From: Streptomyces sp. NRRL F-5727 | Lineage (GTDB): Bacteria; Actinomycetota; Actinomycetes; Streptomycetales; Streptomycetaceae | Assembly (NCBI RefSeq): GCF_000719555.1 | Contig: NZ_JOGX01000003.1 | Span: 124,001 to 188,000, forward strand | Direction: 5' to 3' | Length of the DNA stretch: 64,000 bases | Shown here: positions 36,068 through 44,725 of the stretch, one piece after another | How positions within the stretch are numbered: the first letter of the stretch is position 1 | How the letters are laid out: each line of letters begins with the position of its first letter | Program-made: the position numbers and the translations under genes | The notes under the pieces: model-generated | Told to the model about the DNA's origin: nothing | The model's input: the letters and a program-made list of their open reading frames with translations, nothing else | The model's database searches: none

Positions 36068-36853
36068 TCAGGCTGCGAGGACGCAGGCGGCGGCCGCCGG
36101 CGGGCCGCGGCGGATCACCGTGTGCTGGAGTGCCCCGGCCACCGGCGGCGGCGCGGAGTCGGAGGCGGTACGGAGCCGGCCGCGCGGACCGGCCGGGGCC
36201 AGCGTCGCCAGACCGGCGAGCAGGACCCGTACGAGCCGGAGCGCGGCGCGCAGGGAGCGCACCAGGGTGCTCTCGGCCAGCTCGGCGGCGCCCTGCCCGG
36301 AGAGTTCGACGAGCCGGACCAGGGCGAGGTCGCCCCGGCGCAGCAGCCAGCCGGCCACCAGGGCGGCGAGCAGGTGCCCGAGGACCATCGGCAGGCTCGG
36401 CAGCAGCGCGCCAGGGGCCGCCGCGGCCGCCCCGTGCATGCCCGCGTGGGCCTGCGCGGCGACCGGGTCGATCCCGGCGCGGTCCAGTATCCCGGCGGCG
36501 TCGCCCGGCGTCAGGGAGGCGGCGCCCGCCCCGCAGACGAGCTTGGCCGCCATCCGTACCAGGGTGTCGTCGGCCTGGGTGTCCAGCGCGAGCTGCTGCC
36601 GCTGGCCGAGGCCGAAGAGCAGATGGAGTCCGAGCTGGCCGCCCGCGAGGGCGGCGACGACGAAACCGAGGGAGCGCTCGCGCCCGGTGAGCAGGAGCGT
36701 GAACCCGAAGACGCCGAGGAATCCGGCGAGGAGGGTCCACAGGGCGATGCCCGCACAGGCGGCGAGGGCGTGTCCCAGCGCGGACAGCACGACGCAGACC
36801 GCGGTGAACACCGCGGCCCTCAGCAGCCGTGGAGCGAGCGCGGGGGCAGACAT
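36068..36853 (-). CDS. Polytopic membrane protein of unknown function
   Basis: A 261-residue Ala/Leu-rich protein with about five membrane spans (roughly 10-30, 35-55, 60-85, 150-170 and a weak late one). A Met/His-containing stretch, AHAGMHGAAAA, lies between spans. It ends with a Cys in AAACVLAA. I do not recognise a named family. Its place upstream of ycnI on the same strand, 146 bases away, suggests a link with the copper genes. ATG 36853 was preferred over a GTG 27 bases upstream; neither has a clear ribosome-binding site. Confidence 0.72.
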   Translation of the reverse strand: MSAPALAPRLLRAAVFTAVCVVLSALGHALAACAGIALWTLLAGFLGVFGFTLLLTGRERSLGFVVAALAGGQLGLHLLFGLGQRQQLALDTQADDTLVRMAAKLVCGAGAASLTPGDAAGILDRAGIDPVAAQAHAGMHGAAAAAPGALLPSLPMVLGHLLAALVAGWLLRRGDLALVRLVELSGQGAAELAESTLVRSLRAALRLVRVLLAGLATLAPAGPRGRLRTASDSAPPPVAGALQHTVIRRGPPAAAACVLAA

Positions 36854-37006
36854 GGCGGCCCCATCATCGCACCAGGGCACCCGCCTTCATGCGGCAGGTC
36901 CGCAAGGTCGTTCTTGGGGGTGTTCGGGGGGACATACACCGGCCCCCGGGCCCGTCACATCCGCCGAACGGGCGCTCTTGACCGGTTCGCGCGCTTACGG
37001 ACGCCC

Positions 37007-37030
37007 GTCTCCGGCAATAGCTAGGGGTAT
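37007..37030 (+). promoter_or_regulatory. SigB-type promoter motif
   Basis: GTCT, 14 bases, then GGGTAT fits the consensus GNNT-N14-16-GGGTAT/C of S. coelicolor SigB-like stress sigma factors. It ends 27 bases upstream of the RsbW-like gene, a kind of gene often under such control. Confidence 0.55.
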
Positions 37031-37057
37031 GTCGAGCCGCTGCCGGGAGGCTGGAGC

Positions 37058-37507
37058 ATGAGCATCTGGTGGTCACTCCATCTGCGGCGCGAGGCCGCGA
37101 GCGTGCCGCTCGCCCGGCGCCTGTTCCTCGGCACCATGGAGACGGCCGGGGTCGATCCCGACGTGTCCTACGAGCTGTCGGTGGCCCTGACGGAGGCGTG
37201 TGCGAACGCGGTCGAGCACGGCGGTGGCGCCGCCGCCGGCCGCGGTTCGGAGGCGTACCGGGTGACCGCCTTCCTCGACGGCGAGACCTGCCGGATCGAG
37301 GTCGCCGACGCCGGTCCGGGCTTCGCCGGGGCGCCGTCCCCGGCGGTCCACGCCGCCGGTCCGGACGCCGAGCACGGCCGCGGGCTGCGGCTGATCGAGG
37401 AGCTCTCCGACCACGTCCACTTCGGCCGCTCGGGCCGCGGCGGGGCGGTGGTCAGCTTCGACAAGATCCTCAAGTGGAAGGACAGCCCGTCCCTGCTGCT
37501 GGCCTGA
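37058..37507 (+). CDS. RsbW-like ATP-binding protein (anti-sigma kinase family)
   Basis: A 149-residue GHKL ATPase. The N box is ALTEACANAVEHG, G1 is VADAGPGF and G2 is HGRGLRLIEEL, all intact. Such proteins bind a sigma factor and phosphorylate an anti-sigma antagonist, or act in other partner-switch circuits. ATG 37058 follows GGGAGG. A SigB-type promoter motif lies just upstream, so it may be a stress-induced member. No sigma or antagonist gene is adjacent; a SpoIIE-type phosphatase lies 1.6 kb away. Confidence 0.88.
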   Translation: MSIWWSLHLRREAASVPLARRLFLGTMETAGVDPDVSYELSVALTEACANAVEHGGGAAAGRGSEAYRVTAFLDGETCRIEVADAGPGFAGAPSPAVHAAGPDAEHGRGLRLIEELSDHVHFGRSGRGGAVVSFDKILKWKDSPSLLLA

Positions 37508-37510
37508 ACG

Positions 37511-37543
37511 TCGAGAAGGGCCCCCGGCGGGAGCCCTTCTCGA
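37511..37543. terminator. Bidirectional terminator hairpin
   Basis: Perfect 11-base arms TCGAGAAGGGC and GCCCTTCTCGA lie between two convergent genes. Confidence 0.75.
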
Positions 37544-37556
37544 CGGTGCGACGGGG

Positions 37557-39014
37557 TCAGCCCTTCAGGGCCGCCATCCACGCCTCGACCTCGTCGGAGC
37601 GGCGCGGCAGCTGGTCCGACAGGTTCCGGTTGCCGTCCTCGGTGACGAGGATGTCGTCCTCGATCCGGACGCCGATGCCGCGGTACTCCTCCGGCACGGT
37701 CAGGTCGTCGGCCTGGAAGTAGAGCCCGGGCTCGACGGTCAGGCACATGCCCGGCTCCAGCGTGGCGTCGACGTACGCCTCGGTGCGCGCGGCGGCGCAG
37801 TCGTGGACGTCCATGCCGAGCATGTGGCCGGTGCCGTGCAGGGTCCAGCGGCGCTGGAGGCCCAGCTCCAGGACGCGGTCGACCGGGCCCTCGACGAGGC
37901 CCCACTCGACGAGCTTCTCGGCGAGCACGCGCTGGGCGGCGTCGTGGAAGTCGCGGTAGGCGGCGCCGGGCTTCACCGCGGCGATGCCGGCCTCCTGCGC
38001 CTGGTACACGGCGTCGTAGATCTTCCGCTGGATGTCCGTGTACCGGCCGTTGATCGGCAGGGTGCGGGTGACGTCGGCGGTGTACAGCTCGGTGGTCTCG
38101 ACGCCGGCGTCGAGGAGGAGCAGGTCGCCCGGGCGGACGGCGCCGTCGTTGCGGACCCAGTGGAGGGTGCAGGCGTGCGGGCCGGCGGCGCAGATGGAGC
38201 CGTAGCCGACGTCGTTGCCCTCGACGCGGGCGCGGAGGAAGAAGGTGCCCTCGATGTAGCGCTCGCTGGTCGCCTCGGCCTTGTCGAGGACCTTCACGAC
38301 GTCCTCGAAGCCGCGGGCGGTGGCGGCGCACGCCTTCTCCAGCTCGGCGACCTCGAAGGCGTCCTTGACGAGACGGGCCTCGGAGAGGAAGACCCGCAGC
38401 TCCTCGTCGCGCTCGGCGGTCACCTTGTCGGTGAGGGCGGCCTCGATGCCGGCGTCGTGGCCGCGCACGACGCGGACCGGGCCGGTGGCCTCCTTCAGGG
38501 CGTCGGCGAGCTCGCGCACGTCCTTGGCCGGGATGCCGAGCAGCTGCTCCGCCTCGGCGAGGGAGTGGCGGCGGCCGACCCACAGCTCGCCCATGCCGTC
38601 GAGCCAGAACTCGCCGTTCTCGCGGTTGGAGCGCGGCAGCAGGTAGATCGTGGCCTGGTGGCCGTCGGCCGTGGGCTCCAGGACCAGGACGCCGTCGTGG
38701 GTCTGGTCGCCGGTGAGGTACGCGTACTCGGTGGCGGCGCGGAAGCTGTACTCGGTGTCGTTCGACCGGGTCTTCAGGTTGCCGGCCGGGATCACCAGGC
38801 GCTCGCCCGGGAAGCGGGCGGAGAGCGCGGCCCGGCGCGCGGCGGTCTCGGCCGCCTGCGGGATCGGCGTGAGCCCGGTCAGCTCCGTGTCGGCCCAGCC
38901 GGACTTCATGTTCTCGGCGAGCTCGTCGGAGACGCCCGGGTACAGGCCGTTCTTCCGCTGCTTGATCGGCTCTTCGGCCTCGTCCGGGGTCTCCGGAGTG
39001 AGCTCATCGGCCAC
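37557..39014 (-). CDS. pepP: Aminopeptidase P family (Xaa-Pro aminopeptidase)
   Basis: A 485-residue M24B peptidase that removes N-terminal residues before proline. The N-terminal creatinase-like domain covers about 60-215. The catalytic domain carries Asp in LLLDAGVETTELYTADVTRT, His in LHGTGHMLGMDVHD, and Glu in LTVEPGLYF and VRIEDDILVTE. All five metal-ligand positions appear present. GTG 39014 has GAGGAGG upstream. It converges on the RsbW-like gene. Confidence 0.94.
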   Translation of the reverse strand: MADELTPETPDEAEEPIKQRKNGLYPGVSDELAENMKSGWADTELTGLTPIPQAAETAARRAALSARFPGERLVIPAGNLKTRSNDTEYSFRAATEYAYLTGDQTHDGVLVLEPTADGHQATIYLLPRSNRENGEFWLDGMGELWVGRRHSLAEAEQLLGIPAKDVRELADALKEATGPVRVVRGHDAGIEAALTDKVTAERDEELRVFLSEARLVKDAFEVAELEKACAATARGFEDVVKVLDKAEATSERYIEGTFFLRARVEGNDVGYGSICAAGPHACTLHWVRNDGAVRPGDLLLLDAGVETTELYTADVTRTLPINGRYTDIQRKIYDAVYQAQEAGIAAVKPGAAYRDFHDAAQRVLAEKLVEWGLVEGPVDRVLELGLQRRWTLHGTGHMLGMDVHDCAAARTEAYVDATLEPGMCLTVEPGLYFQADDLTVPEEYRGIGVRIEDDILVTEDGNRNLSDQLPRRSDEVEAWMAALKG

Positions 39015-39118
39015 GGGTCTGCCTCCTCTTGGTACGACACTGAACCCCCTCCATCGTACGGTCGTACGGAAGGGGGCCCAGGGCCGGAAGACCTGTTACC
39101 GACCGGTCACCGCCGCGA

Positions 39119-40582
39119 TCAGTCGAAGCGGGCGGCGAGCAGCACCACGTCCTCGCCCTCCACCGCCGGGTCGAGCCCCTCCGGGAGGAGGGTCCGCAGC
39201 ACGTGGTCGGCGATCGCCCCGGGGTCGTCCCGGTCGGCGCGGGGCACGCTCGCGGCCGCCGCGTGGAGCCGGGCGAAGGCCCGGTCGATGGGATCGCCGG
39301 TACGCCGGAGCAGCCCGTCCGTGTACAGCAGCACCGTTTCTCCAGGCGCGGGGGACAGCTCCACGCTGGGCGCCTCCCAGCAGGAGAGCATCCCGAGCGG
39401 GGCGGAGAGCGAGGTCTCCACGTACTCGGTGCGGCGCTCGCCGACGAGCAGCGGCGGGGCGTGGCCGGCGCCGGCGAGGACGAGCCGGCGGCGGGCCGGT
39501 TCGGCGTAGGCGAAGAGGGCGGTGGCCGAGCGGGCCGGCTCGGTGAGCCGGAGCAGCAGCTCCAGGTCGGAGAGGACGGCGACCGGGTCCTCGCCCTCCA
39601 TCACCGCGTACGCGCGCAGCGAGGCGCGCAGCCGTCCCATCGCGGCCAGCGCGCTCGGCCCGGTGCCGGAGACGGAGCCGACGGCGAGGCCGAGGGCGCC
39701 CTCGGGCAGCGGCAGGGCGTCGTACCAGTCGCCGCCGCCGCGGGGGCCGGTGCGGTGGCGGGCGGCGAGCCGGACCCCGGGGACGCGGGGGAGCCGGCTC
39801 GGGAGCAGCTCCTCGGCGACGGTGGCGACCTGGACGCGGGCGCGCTCGACCTGGAGGAGGCGGGCGAGGTGCTCGGTGGCGAAGCGGCCGTAGAGGCCGA
39901 CGAGGTGGCGCTGGCGGTCGGTGGGGGCGGCCGGCTCGTCGTAGAGCCAGACGCCGGCGCCGATCCGGCCGGCCTCCTCGGTGGCGAGGGGGAGGGCGTA
40001 GCTGGCGGCGTAGCCGAGGCGGGCGGCGACCTCGCGGTGGCGGGGGTCGAGCCCCTCCTCGGTGCGGACGTCGTGGATGGCGATGGGCTCCGGGACGCGG
40101 CCCGGGTCGGACGGGTCGGGGAGCCCGTCGAGGAGGCGGCCGTAGCTGGTGGCGCCGCGGGGCACGGTCTCGATGGTGCCGAGGTCGGCGTGGGCGAGGC
40201 CCAGGCCGACGGTGGCGGTGGGGCCGAGGCCGTCGGCGGGTTCGAGGACCGCCATGCCGCGGCGGGCGCCGACGAGGGCGGCTCCGGCGCCGAGGAGCTC
40301 GTGGAGGGCCTCGTCGAGGGTGGCGGTCCTGATGAGCCGCTCGGTGAGTTCGTGGAGGGTGGTGAGGTCGGAGACCCAGCCGGCCAGGCGGTCCGTGATC
40401 AGCGCGCCGGGCGCGGGGGCCGCGTCGGCCGGTGCCGCGGCGGCGGGGACGCCCGCGAGGGGCGCCTTAGTGTGCGGTGGAGCGGGAACCGTGGAATCGA
40501 TTCCGGCCACTTTCGGAAGGTGATTCGGCAGGTGTGGGGAGCTCATCTCGGTCGGCTTTCCGACCGGTGCGTTTGACGCCAT
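39119..40582 (-). CDS. GAF / SpoIIE-type PP2C phosphatase-like protein with one metal ligand missing
   Basis: A 487-residue cytoplasmic protein: a low-complexity Pro/Ala N-terminus, GAF domain (about 70-245), and RsbU/SpoIIE-like PP2C domain (about 265-487). PP2C metal ligands are present in GGGDWYD (D285), LLYTDGLL and the C-terminal EDVVLLAARFD. The usual GDxxGHG motif, however, reads GSVSGTG: Ser303 replaces a metal-binding Asp. Activity may be reduced or lost. Active relatives dephosphorylate anti-sigma antagonists. ATG 40582 was chosen because of GGGGG upstream; an in-frame ATG at 40600 has no ribosome-binding site. Confidence 0.87.
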   Translation of the reverse strand: MASNAPVGKPTEMSSPHLPNHLPKVAGIDSTVPAPPHTKAPLAGVPAAAAPADAAPAPGALITDRLAGWVSDLTTLHELTERLIRTATLDEALHELLGAGAALVGARRGMAVLEPADGLGPTATVGLGLAHADLGTIETVPRGATSYGRLLDGLPDPSDPGRVPEPIAIHDVRTEEGLDPRHREVAARLGYAASYALPLATEEAGRIGAGVWLYDEPAAPTDRQRHLVGLYGRFATEHLARLLQVERARVQVATVAEELLPSRLPRVPGVRLAARHRTGPRGGGDWYDALPLPEGALGLAVGSVSGTGPSALAAMGRLRASLRAYAVMEGEDPVAVLSDLELLLRLTEPARSATALFAYAEPARRRLVLAGAGHAPPLLVGERRTEYVETSLSAPLGMLSCWEAPSVELSPAPGETVLLYTDGLLRRTGDPIDRAFARLHAAAASVPRADRDDPGAIADHVLRTLLPEGLDPAVEGEDVVLLAARFD

Positions 40583-41091
40583 GGCATCGCAAACCCCCAT
40601 GTCATATTGCGCCGCTCGATGTCTCCACATGTACACGCACCGCGGGAGCGATGTCCAGCATTGTCCCCGTGGGACTTGTGGTGTCCGGGTGGCGATCAGG
40701 CAGCTTGTGCACAGGGGTTGAAGTGGGCTGGAAGTTGGCTGAAAATTGCCCCCGGTGTGCACCATTCGCGGTCGACTGGCGTCGTTTGAAAGCGCGTCAT
40801 TCTGAACGTGCGGGGTACGTAATCGATGACAGGCAGGGGCAGTTGACAGCGCCCCGGGATCGAGAAGCGGAACCCCGGCGTCCTAGGTGCCGCAGGCCGC
40901 AGCCCCTCCCCGCGTGGCGGGGATCGTGTTCTGAACCGGCTTCGACCTGACTGTGACCCGGCCCCGTTCCGGCCGGCCCCGCCCCGGGCGGGCGACGCAC
41001 CGCCGACGCTGTACGCGCTGATACGCACGGTGAAGAGATCTGCACGTGGTGTGATGTGGATTCGGCGTTCAACGGAAAGGAACGAGCGCTC
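40583..41091. other. 509-base intergenic region, no gene seen
   Basis: The divergent gap between the SpoIIE-like and primase-like genes. It is AT-richer than the genes around it and holds a TTGTGCACA element (40705-40713, one mismatch from a DnaA box), but I see no convincing frame, tRNA or terminator. It should contain both promoters. Confidence 0.5.
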
Positions 41092-41790
41092 ATGCGCGAG
41101 ATCCTCGGAAGGCGACGCAGGCTCCGGTTCCGGCGCAAGGCGAGGGCCGCACGGCAGGACGCGGCGGTCACCTTCGCGGTCCAGTGGGACTGGCCCGTCC
41201 TGCCGGGCGTGGGACTCCAAGAGCCCGCCCCTACGACGAAGACCGCCGGCGACGGCGACGGGCCGGTGTGCGCCTGCCCGGACCCGGACTGCGTCGTCCC
41301 CGGTGCCCACCCCTTCGACCCCGGCCTGCTCGCCGCCACGACCGACGAGCGGATGATCCGCTGGTGGTGGACCCGGCGCCCGGACGCCCCGATCGTCCTG
41401 GCCACGGGCGGGCGCGCCCCCTGCGCGGTGAGCCTCCCCGCCCTCGCGGGCGCGCGGGCCCTGCGGGTCCTCGACGGGATGGACGTGCGGCTCGGCCCGG
41501 TGGTGGCGACGCCGACCCGCTGGTCGATCCTGGTCGCCCCGTACGGCCTCGAACGGCTCGGCGAGCTGCTGTGCGCGAAGGACAGCGTGCCCAGTTCGCT
41601 GCGCTTCCATGGAGAGGGCGGCTATCTGTTGCTGCCGCCGTCCACGACCGGCACCGGGCAGGTCCGCTGGGAGCGGGAGCCGCTGGCCGGCTCCGCGCGG
41701 CCGTGGCTGCCGGACGTCGAGGCGGTGGTGGACGCCCTCGTCGAGGCGAGCAGGACCACACCGGGCGGCGGGAGCCGGCTCGCGTACTGA
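41092..41790 (+). CDS. Degenerate primase-polymerase (Prim-Pol)-like protein
   Basis: A 232-residue protein resembling the N-terminal part of actinobacterial bifunctional primase/polymerases. It has a basic leader (GRRRRLRFRRKARAARQDAA), then C60-x-C62-x4-C67 followed by PGAHPF, then ATTDERMIRWWWTRRPDAPIV. The place where Prim-Pol enzymes carry the catalytic acidic pair reads APCAVSLPALAG, so catalysis looks lost. It is transcribed alone. ATG 41092 has GGAAAGGA ten bases upstream. No plasmid or phage gene is near it, so it is probably a domesticated regulator or nucleic-acid binder. Confidence 0.72.
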   Translation: MREILGRRRRLRFRRKARAARQDAAVTFAVQWDWPVLPGVGLQEPAPTTKTAGDGDGPVCACPDPDCVVPGAHPFDPGLLAATTDERMIRWWWTRRPDAPIVLATGGRAPCAVSLPALAGARALRVLDGMDVRLGPVVATPTRWSILVAPYGLERLGELLCAKDSVPSSLRFHGEGGYLLLPPSTTGTGQVRWEREPLAGSARPWLPDVEAVVDALVEASRTTPGGGSRLAY

Positions 41791-41924
41791 GCGCGGAGGC
41801 TTACGCGGCGGGCACGGGTACGGGGCGGGGAGGCGTACGCGGCGGGCACGGGTACGGAGCGCGGAGGCTTACGCGGCGGGCACGGGTGCGGAGCGGGAAG
41901 GCGTACGCAGCGGGTACGCGCGCG
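41789..41924 (+). repeat. 34-bp tandem repeat, four units
   Basis: Four units of exactly 34 bases (41789-41822, 41823-41856, 41857-41890, 41891-41924) begin at the stop codon of the Prim-Pol-like gene. Units 1 and 3 are nearly identical; units 2 and 4 are more diverged. 34 is not a multiple of three, so it is not a coding repeat. The rest of the gap to 42099 shows no gene. Confidence 0.85.
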
Positions 41925-42099
41925 TGCCGGGTGACCGGGCCGCCCGCCGCCGTTCACCCGAACGGGTGTGTCCTGGGCCGACGCGTACGGGAATCGGGCG
42001 CGCGGCCCGCCGGGCGCCCGCCCGGCGCCGGTAGGTTCGCCCCACCGTCCGTGATCGTTCCCGTCCGGGACCGTTCCCCGAACAGAGCAGGTGGGTCGC

Positions 42100-42801
42100 A
42101 TGAGTCGGCTGAGCCCGGCGCAACTCCGCATGGCCGGCCTCGGCACCGCCGTCGCGATCGCCGTCCTGGTCCCCCTCGCCGCGAAGGCCGGCGGCCCGGA
42201 CGACGGCGCACCCCCGGCAGCCGTGGCGGACGCCAAGCCGGCCGGCTCCCCCGACGCCGGTACGGGTACGGGTACGGGCGCCGGGGACGTCGCCGGGGAC
42301 CTGCTCGGCGGCCTGGGGCTCGGCCGGGAGGCCCGTACGGCGGAGGGCGCCCGGTCCGCCCCGGCGGCGCAGACACCCGCGCCGGCGCCGGCCTCGCCGT
42401 CGGCGCCGGCACCGGAGGACCGGGCCGCCGCCTCCGCCGGAGCGCCCGAGCGGATCAGCCGCTGTGGGCCCGAACTCGCCTCGCCCGCGGGGGTCGAGGC
42501 GCAGACCTGTGTCCTCTCCGAGGGGCCGGACGTCTGGGCGCGGACGTACTACCGCAACGCCACCGGCCGGGAGATCGACGCGATTCTGACCCTGATGGCG
42601 CCCGGCGGACGGACCGTCCAGGTGCGCTGCGCGGTGCCCGCGCGGGACGAGCCGGACACCTGTGAGACGCCCAGGGAGCCGGGGGCGGGAGCGGCCCGCT
42701 CGCACACGGCGGTGGCGGAGTTCGCGGCGAAGGACGAGGGCGGCGACGCGCCGCTGCTGCTGCGCTCGGGCAGCAACACGGCCGACGACCAAGCGAGTTG
42801 A
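42100..42801 (+). CDS. Secreted protein with Pro/Ala/Gly linker, unknown function
   Basis: A 233-residue exported protein. An N-terminal hydrophobic segment (about 10-28, AGLGTAVAIAVLVPLAA) is a signal peptide or anchor. A low-complexity linker (about 30-115) of Gly-Thr and Ala-Pro runs leads to a C-terminal domain of about 90 residues. That domain has paired cysteines (SRCGPEL, QTCVLSEG, VQVRCAVP, DTCETP) and a YYRNATGREID motif. No family recognised. ATG 42100 follows AGGTGG; a GTG lies nine bases upstream in frame. Confidence 0.75.
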   Translation: MSRLSPAQLRMAGLGTAVAIAVLVPLAAKAGGPDDGAPPAAVADAKPAGSPDAGTGTGTGAGDVAGDLLGGLGLGREARTAEGARSAPAAQTPAPAPASPSAPAPEDRAAASAGAPERISRCGPELASPAGVEAQTCVLSEGPDVWARTYYRNATGREIDAILTLMAPGGRTVQVRCAVPARDEPDTCETPREPGAGAARSHTAVAEFAAKDEGGDAPLLLRSGSNTADDQAS

Positions 42802-42840
42802 GAGAGCGCCCCGGCGCGACGGCGGGGCGGGCATGGAAAC

Positions 42841-42880
42841 GCCCGGTCGCTGGCGACGGGGGATGCACCAGCGACCGGGC
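42841..42880. terminator. Terminator-like hairpin
   Basis: Perfect 13-base arms (42841-42853 and 42868-42880) around a 14-base loop lie 40 bases beyond the stop of the secreted-protein gene and before the convergent DUF5926 gene. Confidence 0.7.
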
Positions 42881-43003
42881 TTCCAGAACGGTAACAAGAG
42901 ATCTGCGGTTCGCAAATTCGATCTCGGTTATTCGGACAGGGATTTACCGCTCCGTAGGTTCCGCTGTGGCGGAAGTCACCGACTGGTCGGTCTGTCAGTC
43001 ACC

Positions 43004-43021
43004 GATACCACCTGGGGTATC
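43004..43021. terminator. Small hairpin at the DUF5926 stop
   Basis: Arms GATACC and GGTATC with a 6-base loop; the right arm touches the stop codon of the DUF5926 gene. A weak candidate terminator. Confidence 0.3.
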
Positions 43022-43997
43022 AGCTGAGAGTGACCTGACGGTTCGTGAGGCCGCCGCGCGCCCGGCGCTCCTCGGCGGTCAGCGGGGCGTCCACGGCGAG
43101 CGCCTCGGTCAGCCGCTCGGCGAACTCGGCGGCCGGCTTCTCGCACTGCTCGGCGGTCATCGCCGACGGCAGGTCCCACACCGGGACCATCAGGCCGTGG
43201 GCGCGGAAGGAGCCGACGAGCCGGGTGTCGGCGCCGAGCGAGGTGCTGCCGGCGGCCTGCAGGCGGGCGAGCGCGTCGAGGAGCTTCTCCTCCGGGTACG
43301 GCATGACCCAGCGCAGGTGGTTCTTGTCCGGGGTCTCGCACCAGTAGGCGGCGTCGACCGAGGCCAGCTTCACGGTGGGGATCGCGGCCGCGTTGGCCCG
43401 CTCCAGGGAGGCGGCGACCTCGGGGTCGGCGCCGTCCGCCGACTGCGGGATCCAGAACTCGAAGCCGGTGTGGACCTCGGGCGTGAACGGGGCGTCCGTG
43501 TCGAGCAGGTCCTGGAGGCGCGGGCCCTCGGGCTCGACGCGGCGCGGCGGCACCGGGTTGCCGGGCGCGGTCTCCAGCGCGCGCTGCAGCGTGTCGGCGA
43601 GGTCGCGGGACAGGTCGCCGGAGGTGCCGTCGTTCTGCAGGGCGAGCAGGACGGAGCCGTCGTCGCGGCGGAGCGCGGGCCAGGCCATCGGCAGGACCGT
43701 CGCGAGCGTCACCGACGGCACGCCCTCGGGCAGTCCGCCCTTGAGGGTGAGCGGCACGGTGGCGGCGGGCACCAGCTCGCGCAGCGCGACCAGGTCGCAC
43801 TCGCCGGGCAGGCCCTCGAAGGGGCGCTGGACGTGCTCGGTGGCGGCGTGCGCGGCGGCCCGGCCGTGGCACGCCTTGTAGCGGCGGCCCGAACCGCACG
43901 GGCACGGCTCGCGCGCGCCGACGACCGGGATCTCCCCGTTCGTGACCTGTGCCTGGCCGCTCTTGCCGGCCTTCGTCTGGGGGCGCTTCTTGGCCAT
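43020..43997 (-). CDS. DUF5926 protein with N-terminal SEC-C zinc motif
   Basis: A 325-residue soluble protein. The N-terminus is basic (MAKKRPQTKAGKSG) and followed by EPCPCGSGRRYKACHG, a SEC-C zinc-binding motif with C-x-C-x8-C-H as found at the end of SecA. A unique domain of about 270 residues follows. It fits an actinobacterial family (DUF5926) of unknown function; SEC-C suggests contact with ribosomes or the translocase. ATG 43997. No obvious operon partner; the RsbW-like gene lies 209 bases upstream. Confidence 0.87.
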   Translation of the reverse strand: MAKKRPQTKAGKSGQAQVTNGEIPVVGAREPCPCGSGRRYKACHGRAAAHAATEHVQRPFEGLPGECDLVALRELVPAATVPLTLKGGLPEGVPSVTLATVLPMAWPALRRDDGSVLLALQNDGTSGDLSRDLADTLQRALETAPGNPVPPRRVEPEGPRLQDLLDTDAPFTPEVHTGFEFWIPQSADGADPEVAASLERANAAAIPTVKLASVDAAYWCETPDKNHLRWVMPYPEEKLLDALARLQAAGSTSLGADTRLVGSFRAHGLMVPVWDLPSAMTAEQCEKPAAEFAERLTEALAVDAPLTAEERRARGGLTNRQVTLS

Positions 43998-44206
43998 GGT
44001 GTGGCTTTCTCCCGATCGCGGTGCTGTGTCGGGCGCGAGCCTAGCCGCCCGGGCGCCGCGGAACGCTCAGCCGTGCGCCTGTCCGGAACGGGTCGCCGCG
44101 TGCGCGCCCTGCGCGCGCCGGGTACGGGTCGGCGTGGCCGGTCCGGTACGGGCCCGGCGCCGCCGGCCGCCGTACCGGAGCCGTGACCGACCGGTTGCGC
44201 CCCGGC

Positions 44207-44725
44207 TCAGTCCAGGTCGTCGTAGGCGTCGAGGAGGTCGAGGCCGGAGCCGCCGGCGCCGACCCGGGCCGCGAAGTCCTCGCGGCGATGGCCCTCCGTG
44301 ACGACCACCCAGACCGTCACCTCGCCCGTCGCGCTGTCGCGCACGCCCCAGTCCTGGGCCAGGGCGCCGATGATGTTGAGCCCGCGTCCGCCGCGCGCCG
44401 TGACCGACGGCGTCGACGGGACGGGTCTCGTGGGACCGCCTCCGTCCGTCACCTCGACCGTCAGCCCGCCCGACGGATCCAGCCGCCAGGCCGCCAGCAC
44501 GTCGCCCTCTCCCCGGTCGCCCCGTCCCAGCGGCCTGCCGTGCCGGTAGGCGTTGCTGAGCAGTTCGGACAGGATCAGGACCGCGTCGTCGACGACCGAT
44601 TCCGACACCCCGCCGCGGTACAGCTCGTCCCGCATCCGGTGTCGCGCTTCCCCCACGCCCGCAGGGCCATGGGGTACGGCCATGCTCGACGACGTGGGCA
44701 CCTTCTGTGCCACCACCAACGCCAC
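44207..44725 (-). CDS. RsbW-like ATP-binding regulatory protein
   Basis: A 172-residue GHKL ATPase. The N-terminus MALVVAQKVPTSSSMAVPHG precedes the N box LILSELLSNAYRHG, a G1-like VTDGGGPTRP and G2 ARGGRGLNIIGALAQDWGV. An acidic tail (LDLLDAYDDLD) ends the protein. It belongs to the anti-sigma/partner-switch ATPases abundant in Streptomyces. GTG 44725 has AAGGAGG eight bases upstream, the best ribosome-binding site in the area. It is the second such protein in the window. Confidence 0.86.
   Translation of the reverse strand: MALVVAQKVPTSSSMAVPHGPAGVGEARHRMRDELYRGGVSESVVDDAVLILSELLSNAYRHGRPLGRGDRGEGDVLAAWRLDPSGGLTVEVTDGGGPTRPVPSTPSVTARGGRGLNIIGALAQDWGVRDSATGEVTVWVVVTEGHRREDFAARVGAGGSGLDLLDAYDDLD

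Noticed and set aside
40705..40713. TTGTGCACA as a DnaA box
   Set aside because: A single element with a mismatch in the core; not counted as a cluster.
40583..41091. Small frames such as 40607-40789
   Set aside because: No ribosome-binding site, unusual codon use for this genome and no domain; treated as non-coding.
41789..41924. Possible CRISPR or integration-site repeats
   Set aside because: Head-to-tail 34-bp units without spacers and no cas or integrase genes nearby.
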